64,000 bases of DNA from Pleurodeles waltl (lineage: Eukaryota > Chordata > Amphibia > Caudata > Salamandridae): the NCBI RefSeq assembly GCF_031143425.1, contig NC_090438.1, positions 773,089,138-773,153,137 on the forward strand, given 5' to 3'. The notes below the pieces were generated by a model. The model worked only from the letters and a program-made list of their open reading frames with translations. It did not search any database and was not told where the DNA came from. This document shows positions 20,253 to 32,045 of the stretch, one piece after another. Each line of letters opens with the position of its first letter. The first letter of the stretch is position 1. The translations under genes and the position numbers were made by a program.

Positions 20253-21733
20253 TTAGATGGATGTCCACTGTATTTCCTCAGAGGGTAGTACATGTGAAGT
20301 TGATGCTGATGCTCTTGTTGTCCGTTCTGTATCCTGTGCTGTAGTGGGGGCTTCCTGTTCTGCGTGGGCCTCAGGCTGTGTTTGGACAAGCTCCAGCAGC
20401 GCACCTGCTATGCTGGCCATTGTGGCATTGTGCAGTTTCCACTGCTCCATGGCCTCTTGGTGGTGTTCTTGCTGCATCCTCTGACTCTGCTCCAGGGTGG
20501 ATACTATCTGGGCCAATCTGTCCAGGGTATGGTCATAGGCCCCCAGGACCTCCAAAATCACGTCTTGGGCTGCAGCATCCATCCTGTGGCCTCCCCCCTG
20601 GGCCACTGATGCCCTCCCACTGGGCCTAGCCCCCTGTGCCTGTGACCCCTGCACAGGTCTGGCGGTACCACTTGTACTGGGGCCATCTTCTTCCTGCCTG
20701 TTGGTAGGGGGTGACTGTGGCCTCTGTACTTGTGTTCCACCAGTCTGTGGCTGGATACACAGGTGTGGGGACGGTTGCCCTGGGCTGATGTTATTGGCTG
20801 GGTGGGAAGGGTGTCAGTGGTATCCTGGGTGGGCTGCTGGATGGTAACAGTCTAAGACTGTGTGAGGGGCCAGACTGATCATCAGTGTCCAGGGTTCCAG
20901 ACCCAGTGTCCTGTGAGGTGCCTCTGTCTCCGTGTGGAGCACTGCCACTCCTTGTCCTGTCCATCAGGGTGGCATGAGTGGTGGTGCCTTTTGGGGGAAA
21001 TGGTCATGTCTGTTACATTAGCATGGTCGGATGGGGTGCAGAGGCCTGGGCGGGTTTGTGCAGCTTACACACTTTGGGGCCATGCAGGATGCTTTGGTGA
21101 GGTTAGCATTGCTTTTAGCTTAGGATGTGGAGGTGCATTGTGGGTGTTATAGGCCATTGAGTTTCCTTGCAGGGGTGGGTGGCTGTGCACAGGGGGAGGG
21201 ATGTGGGCCTGTTAGTGGGTTTGTGGGCATGCAGGGGGAGTGGATTCAGTGCCTGTGGGCTGGGTGGGGTAGTGGTCCTGGTGGGTGTTGGAGGGGTGGG
21301 GTGGTGCATGCATTCCAGGTGTGATGGATATGGGGTAGTTGTAGACGATTTACCCAAGTCCATTCCTCCAGTGAGTCCAGTGAGGCCCTCAGGGTGCAGG
21401 ATGGCCAGTACCTTTTCCTCCCAGTCATTGTAGTTAGGTGGTGTTGGTGGAGGTCCTCCCCCAGTCTTCTGGACTGCAATGTGGTGCCTAGATGCCATGG
21501 CCCTGACCTTCCCCCCGCAGGCCGTTCCATCTCTTGCGGCTGTCGTCCCTGGTGCGTGGATGGTGTCCCACTGCATTGACACTGTTGACTATTGTCTGCT
21601 ATAGCTCCATCTTCCTGGCAATGGGTGTGTGCTGCACCTGAGTCCCAAATAGTTGTGGCTCGACCTTCAGGATCTTGTCCACCATGGTCCTTAGCTCCCT
21701 TTCTGTGAAGCGTGGGTGTTTGGGGGGTGCCAT
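20253..21733 (-). pseudogene. H2 SANT-A Myb/SANT-like gene
   Basis: Exon 1 starts at the ATG at 21733 (MAPPKHPRFTERELRTMV) and continues through VEPQLFGTQVQHTPIARKME. A stop then interrupts, followed by VNSVNAVG and KRWNGLRG in shifted frames, and by the Pro-rich linker and WEEKVLAILHPEG. It ends with a GT donor near 21354. The C-terminal exon ends at 20253 and contains DVILEVLGAYDHTLDRLAQI and ALLELVQ, a helical segment with coiled-coil spacing also seen in H1 and H3. The polypeptide would pair a DNA-binding head with an oligomerising tail. Confidence 0.68.
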
Positions 21734-22253
21734 GGTGAGTGTCGTGAATGGTGTCTGGTGTGGATCTAGGTGAGGGTGCTCTTGTGTGGTTGGGTGTAAG
21801 TATTGTGGATTGTGGCGTTCGATGCCTGCTTCTGGTGTTCTCTGTCTTTGTTGGCCTACTTTCGTTGCAAAGGATTGTGAGGCGTGTCTGTGAGTGTTTT
21901 CTAGTGTTGTGGATGTGTGTCAGGTGTGTGGGTTTCTAACTTATCCAATGTGTGCACTTCTTACTGTTCTGTCCACTTGCCGCCTGCGCCGGTCTGCACC
22001 GCCAATGGTCGTTTGGCTTCCACTGACCGCCAAGGTGATTTGTGCATCATTATTTGGAAGGCGGGGTGTTGGTGTGCTCGGTGGTGGCTGGGTGGGAGGT
22101 CTAGCATTTCCACCGACAAGGTCCTGGTGGAGACTGGTGGACTGGTGATTTTGGTATATGGCAGGTTTCTGTTCACCGCCAATGGCGGTCTTCTGTTCAC
22201 CATCGCCACGGCGGTCGATGGTGTTTATTGCCAGGTTCATAATGACAGCCTTA

Positions 22254-22883
22254 GGGGCTGATTCTAACCCCGGCGGTCTTTGACCGCCAGGGCGAGGGTC
22301 GGCGGGAGCACCGCCGACAGGCCGGCGGTGCCCCGCAGGGCATTCTGACCGCGGCGCTTTGGCCGCGGTCAGAAAGGGTAAACCGGCGGTCTCCCGCCGG
22401 TTTACCGCTGCCCTCAGAATCCCCCATGGCGGCGCAGCTTGCTGCGCCGCCATGGGGGATTCTGACCCCCCCTACCGCCATCCTGTTCATGGCGGGAAAG
22501 CCGCCATGAACAGGATGGCGGTAGGGGGGGTCGCGGGGCCCCTGGGGGCCCCTGCCGTGCCCATGCCAATGGCATGGGCACGGCAGGGGCCCCCGTAAGA
22601 GGGCCCCGCAAGGTATTTCAGTGTCTGCCTTGCAGACACTGAAATACGCGACGGGTGCTACTGCACCCGTCGCACCTTCCCACTCCGCCGGCTCGATTAC
22701 GAGCCGGCATCCTCGTGGGAAGGGAGTTTTTCCCTGGGCTGGCGGGCGGTCTTTTGGAGACCGCCCGCCAGCCCAGGGAAAAACTCATAATACCCTCCGC
22801 GGTCTTCTGACCGCGGAGCGGTATTATGGGGGCGGAATTCTGGCGGGTGGCCTCCGCCGCCCGCCAGAATTAGAATCACCCCC
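22254..22883. mobile_element. Tandem-hairpin MITE, copy 2 (reverse orientation)
   Basis: The 630-bp element begins ggggctgattctaacccc and ends attagaatcaccccc, flanked by TTA on each side. Its left TTA is also the right duplication of H2. Thirteen inverted repeats cover it almost completely: 22272-22288, 22302-22336, 22343-22374, 22378-22405, 22415-22464, 22464-22531, 22534-22608, 22613-22647, 22648-22673, 22675-22723, 22725-22784, 22787-22827 and 22836-22871. The order is the reverse of copies 1 and 3, so it is the same element inverted. Several stems here are perfect for 16-27 bp, so it may be the youngest copy. Confidence 0.9.
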
Positions 22884-22886
22884 TTA

Positions 22887-24929
22887 GTCTCTTTTTTGAA
22901 AGTTGAAAATCTCCAGCAGGATGGGACAAGAGGTTGTAGATGACAAGAGTTCCAGGAGGCTGGATAACCCTTTGGCGAAGGACCACTAAACAGGATTTGC
23001 TGCTGCGAAGAAGAGCGTAGCGGGAGCTACAGAGAAATCAGACTGACCAGCAGTGCAACTTGGTGAGATGGACGAGAATGTTGGTCCCAGGCTTCCTTCG
23101 GTTTCCAGAACAGTTTTTATCCAAAAATTTGCTAAGTCCTACGTTTTGGATTTTGACTATCTGGGCACCTTTTGCACCACAACCAAGGGTCAAGAACTGG
23201 AGGGGCACCACTTGGGTGTTCAGGACTCACTCAGGCTGGGTCTTGGTGAAGACTCAAGATGGTGGAAACCTTTTTATGTCTCTGAGGCTCCGAGCAGGAG
23301 GTGAGAAAAATAGCCCTTGGACTCACTTTGGTAGTCATGGGCTCAAGCGATGAACTAGGGCTCAAGCAGCAGGGCAGGCCTCCGAGGTTTCAAGGCAGGC
23401 TGCAGGAAACACACTAGTCCTTCCAGGTTCAGCAAAGCAGTCTTCTGGAGTACACCGCAGGCCACAGCAACAGGCAGTACTCTGAGAGTTTGTCCACAAG
23501 TCAATAAAGTGAACTGAATTGTGGGACTGAGGGTCCCTTTATTTATACCATGTACCTTCTTTGAAGTAGGAGACGTTTCTAGAAAAGTCCCATTGAAATG
23601 TTTGAAGCTTCCTGGCTATGCTGCCCTGACTCCAAGCTGGGTGTAGGGAAAATGCAGTGGTGACAAGTCCTATGTGTGAAGGCAGGGCATAGCCTATTCA
23701 ATAGAAGTGGAGCTGTGCTCAGCTCTGCCAATCCTACCAGTTGATGACTCATTAAGGCACACCTAATTCCTCTATTTGAAGGCTGTCTGGGAGAAATCAA
23801 CAAAGTCCAGCTGTCAAATACACCCAGTCATATGGCCCAGGCCAGGTTGCAGGCACCAAATAGCAAAGGCAGAAAAATGTCAGCCTTCTAAAAGTGGCAT
23901 TTTCAAAATTATAACTTAAAACCTGACTTTACAGTTGAAGAGGATTTTTGATTACAATTGCATAGATACCAAATATAAATACTGACATGTTCCTAATCAA
24001 AGGTTATCATTTATTAAATTTAATAAGGCAACACGGGTATCCCAAGGAACAAGTAAAAAACAAATGGTAGGATTTATTTTCTACCGGAACGTGTAAAACT
24101 TAAAAGTACACGTCCAACCTTTTCATTACAATGCACCCTGCCCTACAGACTACCTAGGGCCTACCTTCAGGGTGACATATGCAATAAAAGGGAAGTTTAA
24201 GCCTTGGCAAAGGGGTTATATTGCCAAGCCAAATTGTCAGTTTAAAAATGCATTCAGCTGCAATGGCAAGCCAGGGACATGTTGTAAGGGCTACATAAGT
24301 GGGTGGTACAATAATTGTTGTAGCATTTAATTTACAGGCCCTAGGTATATGGTATACCACTCTACAAAAGAATTATAAGTAAATTAAATATGCCAAATAG
24401 GTGTAAGTCTAAGATACCATGTTTAGGGGAGAGAGCACATGCACTTTAACACTGGTAGTAGTGGTAAAGTGCACAAAGACCTAGAGCCAACAAAAACAAA
24501 TTTCAGCAAAAAGTGGAGGGTTAAGGCAAAACGTTTGGGGGCAACCCTGCACAGAGGGCCACATCCAACAATCTGGGTATACTGAATTGCTGAGTTAAAT
24601 GCACTGGACTAAACCATCATCTTGATGAAAAACAACACTAGTCATACTATGGTAACACATGACCCTTAAGGTACTGGGCAGATAAATCAACCATTTGTCA
24701 TCAACATTAAAATGTATAATAACTGTTGTATTCCAATCTCAATACATGTCAGCAGTACCATTAGAGAGTTGTTAGCCACTATGACATCACATACACGTAG
24801 CAATGTGAATTTGGGTAACAAATTACATCAATCACTTTTCACAATGATGATGATTCTCAGCCAAGTCAACTTTTTAACAACCGCACATATTTCCATTAAA
24901 ACTCTTCTGCCTGTTATCTAGGATTCCTC
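22887..24929. other. Older unassigned interspersed repeats
   Basis: No gene is supported. 22887-22960 (starting tctcttttttgaaagttg) resembles the sequence following H3 at 54104-54130 and 54280-54340, so it belongs to a dispersed family. 23470-24600 has the look of a long, old LTR-type repeat read on the minus strand. Frames here are short and show no domain. Confidence 0.35.
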
Positions 24930-25318
24930 TAACCTAAAGCCCTTCTTTCATGTTCTTCATTACAGGCATGTTCAGGATGGTCATAATTGTTTCTTCCCAC
25001 AGCTTGAGGTAGAGCTGATGTAAAGAATTAGCACCAGTTGCCAGGCCTTAGTGCTTGTGCTTGGCAACCTGTGGAAGATCTTAGAATTGAAAGATTTTGG
25101 ACCTGTTTTTAATGTTATCACAGTCATGTGGATCTGCTGATTCAGTATTGATTTTTCCCATTATCTCCTTCCACAGGCATGTTTTAATTGTTTGTTTGTG
25201 GTGGTATTCTCAAAATGAGATGGCACATTACACGGTCATCATGTCTTAGCACCTCCTTGGCCAAGACCTCCAGCTCAGGATCCGTAAACTTGTACTTCCT
25301 TTCACTCCTTGGGTCCAT
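24930..25318 (-). pseudogene. Degenerate SANT/Myb-like gene of an older Harbinger
   Basis: From the ATG at 25318 the minus strand reads MDPRSERKYKFTDPELEVLA, then KEVLRHDDRVMCH, the first helix region of a Myb_DNA-bind_5 domain. After frame changes the later parts of the domain are recognisable: KINTESADPHDC (the VNAVG-type region), KNRSKIF, and LWEETIMTIL (the WEEQV-type segment). It is distinct from SANT-A and SANT-B. Orientation and position relative to the shard at about 11100 match the Harbinger plan, so both may be remains of one element split by H2 and other insertions. Confidence 0.55.
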
Positions 25319-25541
25319 GATGGAAATCTCTGGCAGGTTTCTCCTTGTGATAATTGAGTAACATTAGAAGATGTCTGTTTGTCTTGTTTCAAGCTGCTTT
25401 GTCAACACAAAATGAATGCCTGCACACTTCCACATAAGAAGGAGTAGTTGGTGTACTGTGGGGTGTCCCAAGGTCCTGTTGTGTGTTGTTCTGACCTTTT
25501 CTGTTTTCTAGGGATTAATTTCCTCACTCCTGGACTTTGAA

Positions 25542-27332
25542 CTTCACAGAACGCCTCAACAACAATGCCCACGACTGCAAAGAACTCTTCGGCATCGTGA
25601 AGGAACTCTCCAACCCTAACGCCAACATCAACGACGTCCCTCCCTCCCAAAAACTCTGCGACAACCTCTCCACCTTCTTCCACCAGAAAATCTCAGCCAT
25701 CCACGACAGCTTCAACACCACACCTCCGCCAGACCCCACCCCGACGACTCCTCCCCCCCCTACCGCCTCACCGCCTGGACCCAAGTAGACGACGCCGAAA
25801 CCCTAACAACCATGAATTCCATCCACTCAGGCTCTCCCACGGACCCGTTCCCACATCACGTATTCAACAAAGCCGATGCCACCATCGCCCCCAAACTCCG
25901 CAAGATCATCAACCTCTCCTTCAACACCGCCACCTTCCCGGACAGCTGGAAGCACGCAGAAATCCAACCCCTCCTCAAGAAACCCAAGGCTGACCCCAAC
26001 GATCTCAAAAACTTCCGTCCGATCTCTCTCCTCCCTTTTCCAGTGAAAGTCATCGAGAAGATCGTCAACACACAGCTCGCCCACTTCCTAGAAGACAACT
26101 CCATCCTAGACCCCTCTCAATCTGGATTCAGACGAAACCACAGCACTGAGACTGCACTCCTCGCCGCCACAGATGACATCAGACAACAATTGGACAACGG
26201 CGAAACCTCAGCCCTCATCCTCCTCGACCTATCAGCCGCTTTCGACACAGTCTGCCACCGCACCCTACTGGCCCGTCTCCACGAAGCCGGCATCCAAGAC
26301 AAAGCCCTCAACTGGATCTCATCCTTCCTCTCCGACAGAACCCAGAGAGTCCGACTCTCCCCCTTCCGCTCCAAAGCCACCAACCTCATCTGCGGCGTCC
26401 CCCAAGGCTCCTCTCTTAGCCCAACGTTGTTCAACGTCTACATGGCCCCCCTTGCACAACTGGCCCGTCAACACAACCTCAGCATCATCTCCTACGCCGA
26501 CAACACCCAGCTCATCCTCTCCCTGACCAAAGATCCGCTCACTGCCAAAACCAACCTCCACAAGGGACTGAAATCCATCGCCGAGTGGATGAACAATAGC
26601 CGCCTGAAGTTCAACTCCGACAAGACGGAAGTCCTCATCCTCGGACGCACCCCCTCGGCCTGGAACGACTCCTGGTGGCCCACTGCCCTCGGACCCCCAC
26701 CCACCCCAGCCAACCACGCAAGAAATCTCAGCTTCATCCTCGACTCCGATCTCACCATGTCCAAACAAGTCAACGCCGTCTCCTCTTCTTGTTTCAACAC
26801 CCTCCGCATGCTCCGCATGCTCCGCAAAATCTTTAAGTGGATTCCAACAGGAACCAGAAAGACGGTGACTCAAGCCCTCGTCAGTAGCAGACTTGACTAC
26901 GGCAACGCACTCTACACAGGCATCCCAACGAAAGTCATCAAACGACTCCAGCGCATCCAGAATGCATCCGCCCGCCTGATCCTCGATATGCCCCGCCGAT
27001 GTCACATCTCCCCCCACCTGAAGGACCTCCACTGGCTCCCCGTGGAAAAAAGGATCACCTTCAAACTCCTCATCCACGCCCACAAGGCTCTACACAACAC
27101 CAGACCCACCTACCTCAACACCAGACTCAACTTTTACATCCCCACACGTCAACTCCGCTCTGCCAACCTCGCCCTCGCCATCGTCCCCCAAATCCAGCGC
27201 AAGACCTCCGGCGGCAGATCCTTCTCCTTCCTCGCCGCCAAGACCTGGAACTCTCTCCCCACCTCTCTTCGCCAGACCCAGGACCTCCTCACCTTCAGGA
27301 GACTCCTCAAGACTTGGCTCTTCGAACGCTAG
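25542..27332 (+). pseudogene. LINE ORF2 fragment: reverse transcriptase
   Basis: The first part (to about 25788) is in one frame; a shift near 25760 leads into the long frame to 27332. Reverse transcriptase blocks are clear: FRPISLLPFPVKVIEKIV, SGFRRNHSTETALL, LILLDLSAAFDTV, GVPQGSSLSPTLFNVYM and SYADNTQLIL. The catalytic box reads YADN where active enzymes have YADD (Asn codon 26502-26504). The C-terminal part includes LKDLHWLPVEKRITFKLL, typical of CR1/L2 proteins. The endonuclease domain is missing by 5' truncation. The D-to-N change and the shift argue against activity. Confidence 0.85.
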
Positions 27333-27398
27333 CAGCACCCACCATCCCCAGCGCCTCGAAACCCTGACGGGTACATAGCGCGCTTTATAAATTATCTG

Positions 27399-27420
27399 AT
27401 TGATTGATTGATTGATTGAA
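27399..27420 (+). repeat. (GATT)n tail of the LINE
   Basis: About five GATT/TGAT repeats lie directly after the LINE 3' terminus. Simple tails of this kind are generated by target-primed reverse transcription in this LINE group. Confidence 0.85.
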
Positions 27421-27428
27421 TCTTTGAA

Positions 27429-28705
27429 AATGGTCTCTTCCTGAAGTTTTGGTGCATGTGTTATTTATCCAGTGAGGTATTTACCACATGGGTTAAATAA
27501 CAATCATTTGGTATTTCGCACATGTTAAATAATGATTTTGCGGTACATAGTACGAACTCATAATCATTGTTATATAACACGTTTCATTTACTGGACTCAG
27601 TGGAATTGATATTTACCCATACCACAAACTCTTAATCGAGGCCTAAGAATTTTAAGAAAAAGAAAAAACAAGGCTGCCGTCCTTTTCTATCTATGCACCA
27701 AATATCTGGAACTACATGCCCGTATTTATCAGGTCGTATTTATCAGGACTGCCCCAATGCTGCTCCCTTTTAGTAAAGAGTGAATACTCATCTTCCTAAA
27801 GAACACTACATCAATCCAGCTTTCTCTCCTATAACTTTTTGATTTTATGTTTGTCTTTGATCATGTACAGTGGTCCGCTGCCATTTGGCTATGTTTACAT
27901 ATTAGAAATACAATATTTCTGTATACATGCATACTTGAAGAGAGACACATTTATAAAAGCATCCTTACCACCAATTTCCGATAGCAATAAGGATATCCTT
28001 CATTGCTTGCACCTTCCAAGGAGATTGTTTAAATGGGAGTAGCAAACGGTCTCATGAGGTGACAGCTTTTTACAAGGACACAGTCTCCTACCGTATCAAT
28101 ATTGGAAGTAAATGCTCTACACTTGTCGCTAGCCCACTCATTCCTCCTTTTACATCTTGCCAAGAATGCATTCAAGACAGGCAGGTGATGTGAGAGGGAA
28201 TCGGCCAGGACCTACCCAGTGCACAGGGACACTGGGAGCACTCAATAGTGGACAAGGCGGTATTACAATATTCCGCCTGGAACTCACATGAGGCTCTCCC
28301 CGTATTTTAATTGTCAGGAATGGGGCTATTCATTTTGTGGAGGTTACACAGTCAACTTAATAAATCACCCTGGTTAGGTCAAAGTACAGTTCTGCGAGAA
28401 TCTCTGTTCAGCCCTTTTAGCTATCGCACAAGAACCAGTCAATCTCCTGAGAAGTGCATGTCAAGTCCAAGTAACACCAAACAATTTTGAAATAAAGAAT
28501 ACAACACAATATAATATGCTGAGGGGAACCAGCGCTATGAATGTTTAAAGTTTTAACGCAAAAAACACCAATAAAAAGTAAAGCGTCAATCAAAAGTCAC
28601 TGATGCTGGTTATACAGCACCTTTGTGTGATTTCATTTGGACTGCGATGGAGCAGAGGTGGAATACACCTAGCGGGCCATTCTGGTCATAGTTTTCACTT
28701 CAAAC
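27429..28705. other. Unassigned AT-rich sequence between the LINE and H3
   Basis: No coding frame is supported. 27450-27610 carries words such as gcacatgttaaataat, the inverse of words at 10040-10160. 28250-28620 may hold other old repeats. I recognise no RNA gene. Confidence 0.35.
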
Positions 28706-28932
28706 GTAGGTGGTCATTCCACGTTTGGCGGTAACCGGACCGCCACGCCAGCGGTGGCAGTGAGACCGCCACCAGGGTGGTGGTGCAGACCGCCATATAA
28801 CGAGTAAGGCAGTGAACCCAACGCATCACAGACAACTAACCGCCAGTAACGCCACCGCAGTTGATCAGCAGCTGACAGCGGTAGCTAACTTCAGGCTGGT
28901 GGGAACCAATGTCCTGCCCACCATATTACGAG

Positions 28933-31405
28933 TCACCAGATCACCACGATATCTGGGGCGGGCTGACTGCGACAAAATTCTTGGCAGAAACAGAAAGTAC
29001 AATACAATGACACAGGTGACACATCAGAAATGCAGGGGGAGGGAATGGAAGACATGTGAGTGAATGTTGGGGTGGTGTGTGCAAGTGAGGTGGATGTGCT
29101 GCAGGTGGCAAAGAAAGTGGGCGTCGTGAGTGCAGGTGTGGTGTGCCGGGTGGGTTTCTGTGAGTCTGCTGTTTTGGTGATTGAGGGTATGACAGGAATG
29201 CTAGCAGGACCAGTGTGTGATGATGCAATGATGGCAGGTGTGAGTGGTGATGTGGCTGTAAGGGAGGCATTGTGGGAAGTGTCTGTCTGTTGTTGTGTAT
29301 GTAGATGTGTGTTGTGTGTGTGCATCCCTGTGGGTTCGTTTGTGGTGCTTATGTTTGTCTTTGCGCACCTTGTCTGTTGTAGTGGGTGTATGCTGGTCTG
29401 TAGGTGTGCCCTGGATGGGTGAAGGGAGGGGGGCTATGGATTGGGAACATGTAGCTGGAGGGGGGACGGAAGATGAAGGGACACTGGCTGCCGTCAACGA
29501 GGAGGCCACACGCCTCTTTCTGTGTAGACCAGACAAGGCACAGTGAATGCCAACCAGGTGGCCATTGGACTACTTCAACTGGGATGCCAGTCCATGGATG
29601 GCATTGGCAATGGTTGTCTACCCCACAGAGATGGACCTCAGGAGGGCAATAGCCTCCTCACTGAGGGCAGCAGGGCTGACTGGGGCAGGGGAAGAGGTGC
29701 CTGCAGTGAAAGAGACACCTACCCTCCTGGGTGAGTGGGCACAGGCAACTGGGTGGGGAGCCACAGGGAGGGCGGTGCTGGTAAGGGGGGTGGCAGACAA
29801 GGATGGTGCTGGGGTGGTCCCAGATGGGTCCGGCACCGCCAGGGACCCGCCATCAGAGGAGGAATCAGAATCAGATGTTGTGGTAGCTCCAGTCTTCCCC
29901 GTGGTGCTCCCCTCATCCTCCGACCCACTGGTCCCCTCAGGTTCGCTGGTGCCAGACTCCTGGGTCCCGTGTGCTGCTGCATCCTCACTCGGCGGTGATC
30001 TTCCTCCTTCGCCAGATGATGCTAATACACACAGACAGAGGTGGACACAGAAGGAGGGTGGGAGCAAAAGAAAGGGAGGAAATGGTAAAAACCCACACAT
30101 TCACTTCATATACAAACAATACACACATTTGCCCCTGTTGGGAAAACAAGAGCCCATTTTGCAGTCATGAACAATAGAATCCTGCAAGCCTTATCCAAAC
30201 TTATCACCACTTAACCATCCCTGCAGCCTAGACACATGATTGAAGATTCCTACATGCCTGTCAACTGGCGAATTGATTAATCCAACAATTTAATCCATTA
30301 ACATACCCAACTACATGTCAGTCATGACAGGATGAAACAAATCTGACCTCAGAGGAACTGTGCACACAAACTAAATGACAGGTATGTGTGGATTACATTC
30401 GGTAGAGATGTCCATTGATATTGCAATTAAATCAATTGCAATGTTAACTAAACATACCTGTCAATACCCAAATACAGTGCCAACAAGATCACTTTGGACT
30501 ACTACAGTATACGCAGAGACGGAGTATGAGGCCAGTAACATGCATGAACAGTTGAGTAACCCATATGTACAGTAGAATGTGTGTTACAGTACCACAACTT
30601 CTGTTCCTGCATGGATTTACATAGCTAACGTATCACACTCCAACATGATTAGTGTGACAACCAGGACTGTACGCTCCCCAAATTTCATCTGACCACGTAA
30701 ATCCCAAGTCCAGTGAGGGTCAGAGTAGACAACCATGCAGAAGTCACCTAACAGTCTACACTTACCCCCTTGTGGCTGCTGTGCAGCCCCCAAGTGCCCA
30801 TCCGACCCTGGCACTCGCCAATATGCGGGCCATTAGAGGGGTCAGGGTCCGATGGGCACCCTTTCCACATTGGGAGGACATCCCCAGCTGGACCTCTGCG
30901 GTCTTCCGGGCCCAGCGTCTCAGGTCCTCCCATCACTTCCTGTAGTGGGTGCTCTGCCAGCAATGGACCCCCAGGTTCCGCACTTCCTTGGCGATGGCTC
31001 TCCACAACCCATTTTTCTGGTAGGCGCTGACCTGCATGGGAAAGATTCAGAAAATGGAGGACATGATGTAAATGATAACAACACAGCTGCAACCTTTGGC
31101 GACACACAACATCCACAGCCCATGCACATTGCCAATATACCACACACCACACACATAATGTGCATTCAAAACCCCAAATCAGTCATCACATGTCAATGTG
31201 CACACACATTTGCCTTCAAACACCACCCGAAATGTGGGACAAATGACGTTGTACTGACCTGTTGCCCTGGAGCGCCATACAACCGCCTATACAGGGGTAG
31301 GACCCCTTCCAACAGTTTATCCAGCTCCTCAGCTGTGAAGTCTGGGGCCCTATCCCCTCCAGTGAGTGCAGTTGTGGCTCCAAGATTCAGGACACAGCAG
31401 CACAC
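28933..31405 (-). pseudogene. H3 SANT-B Myb/SANT-like gene, degenerate
   Basis: Exon 1 (31405-31259) contains GGDRAPDFTAEELDKLLEGV and ends APGQQ at a gtcag donor. Exon 2 (31031-30766) has LWRAIAKEVRNLG and WEDLRRWARK, with a stop just before WEDL; it ends in a GTAAGT donor. Exon 3 starts at 30021 and reads ASSGEGG, an acidic Ser-rich stretch, SPRRVGVSFTAGTSSPAPVS and EEAIALLRSISVG, where a stop follows. The His/Thr-rich tail continues in other frames to about 28933. Exon boundaries agree with H1 and H2, which supports the gene model. Confidence 0.65.
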
Positions 31406-31439
31406 GAAGTGGAGGTCTTCACTGCCCGAATGCTAGGAG

Positions 31440-32044
31440 TCAAGTGAGCTAACCCATACAAAATGACAGTCTTGACCGCAGCAGTCATGACCGTCAGCCC
31501 CGGTGGTGATCGTCATTGGTCCCAGTTTCCCATAGACGTCAATGCTAACCAATGAGGAGTTGCACTGCAGTTCCGACCACCTTCCGCCATGACAACTGCC
31601 GCAGGTGGAATGAGGTCACTTCCATCTGTCCTATTCATGCAGGACAGGTGGATGCCATTTTAGTATGTTACATGACTGTCCTGGGTTCACACTGCATCAT
31701 TACCTGCATATCGTCACAAAATGATTAATTTGGTTACATTTTGTGAACAATCACATATGTAGTGGGTGTCAGGTGACAACACCACACTTGTCACCACATA
31801 TGTTTGTATTGACAATCCACATGGTGAAACACATGAAAAGTCTTTGCTTACATGTCCTGTTCACGTCCCTTGTCACTGGTATGGCATTATGTGGCATTGC
31901 TTGGTAGGAATGGAGTGTGGAGTAATGTGTCTTTCCACAACATGACAGCCATCTTACATGACCAATACTTCATGATTGTCGTATGTCATACTTGGTTCAC
32001 AACATTGTGAGATGTGCCCAAATTGTTGTTTGTCTCCCTGCCTA
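31440..32044. promoter_or_regulatory. H3 divergent spacer, candidate bidirectional promoter
   Basis: An ATTGG box (about 31515) and a CCAAT box (about 31549) are arranged as in H1 and H2, with the shared block cccatagacgtcaatgctaa between them. No gene is seen in the rest of the spacer. An AG acceptor (ctgcctag) ends near 32045. Confidence 0.4.
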
Positions 32045-32045
32045 G

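Larger units (their letters stand above)
12066..22250 (+). mobile_element. Harbinger transposon copy H2, three-gene type
   Basis: The ends are ggccctcattatgaac at 12066 and the inverse gttcataatgacagcc ending at 22250, flanked by TTA (12063-12065 and 22251-22253). The gene order equals H1: SANT-B minus, divergent spacer, transposase plus, SANT-A minus. A 2.67-kb LTR-like insertion (15763-18434) sits between SANT-B and the transposase. Without it the element is about 7.5 kb. The minisatellites of H1 are missing. Each gene has at least one stop or frameshift. Confidence 0.88.
25541..27420 (+). mobile_element. 5'-truncated non-LTR retrotransposon (LINE, CR1/L2 group)
   Basis: The element starts within ORF2, past the endonuclease, and ends with gcgctttataaattatctga followed by GATT repeats, the type of 3' terminus used by L2-like LINEs. 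CTTTGAA occurs on both sides (25535-25541 and 27422-27428) and may be a short target duplication. It is GC-rich compared with the surrounding DNA and nearly intact in frame, which suggests a fairly recent insertion. Confidence 0.85.

Noticed and set aside
22254..22883. Row of intrinsic terminators or a structured ncRNA gene
   Set aside because: The segment has mobile-element ends, TTA duplications and two dispersed relatives; there is no sign of a promoter. Transcription into a folded RNA remains possible but is not shown.
26319..27083. 254-aa minus-strand frame
   Set aside because: It is antisense to the LINE reverse transcriptase and has no independent support.
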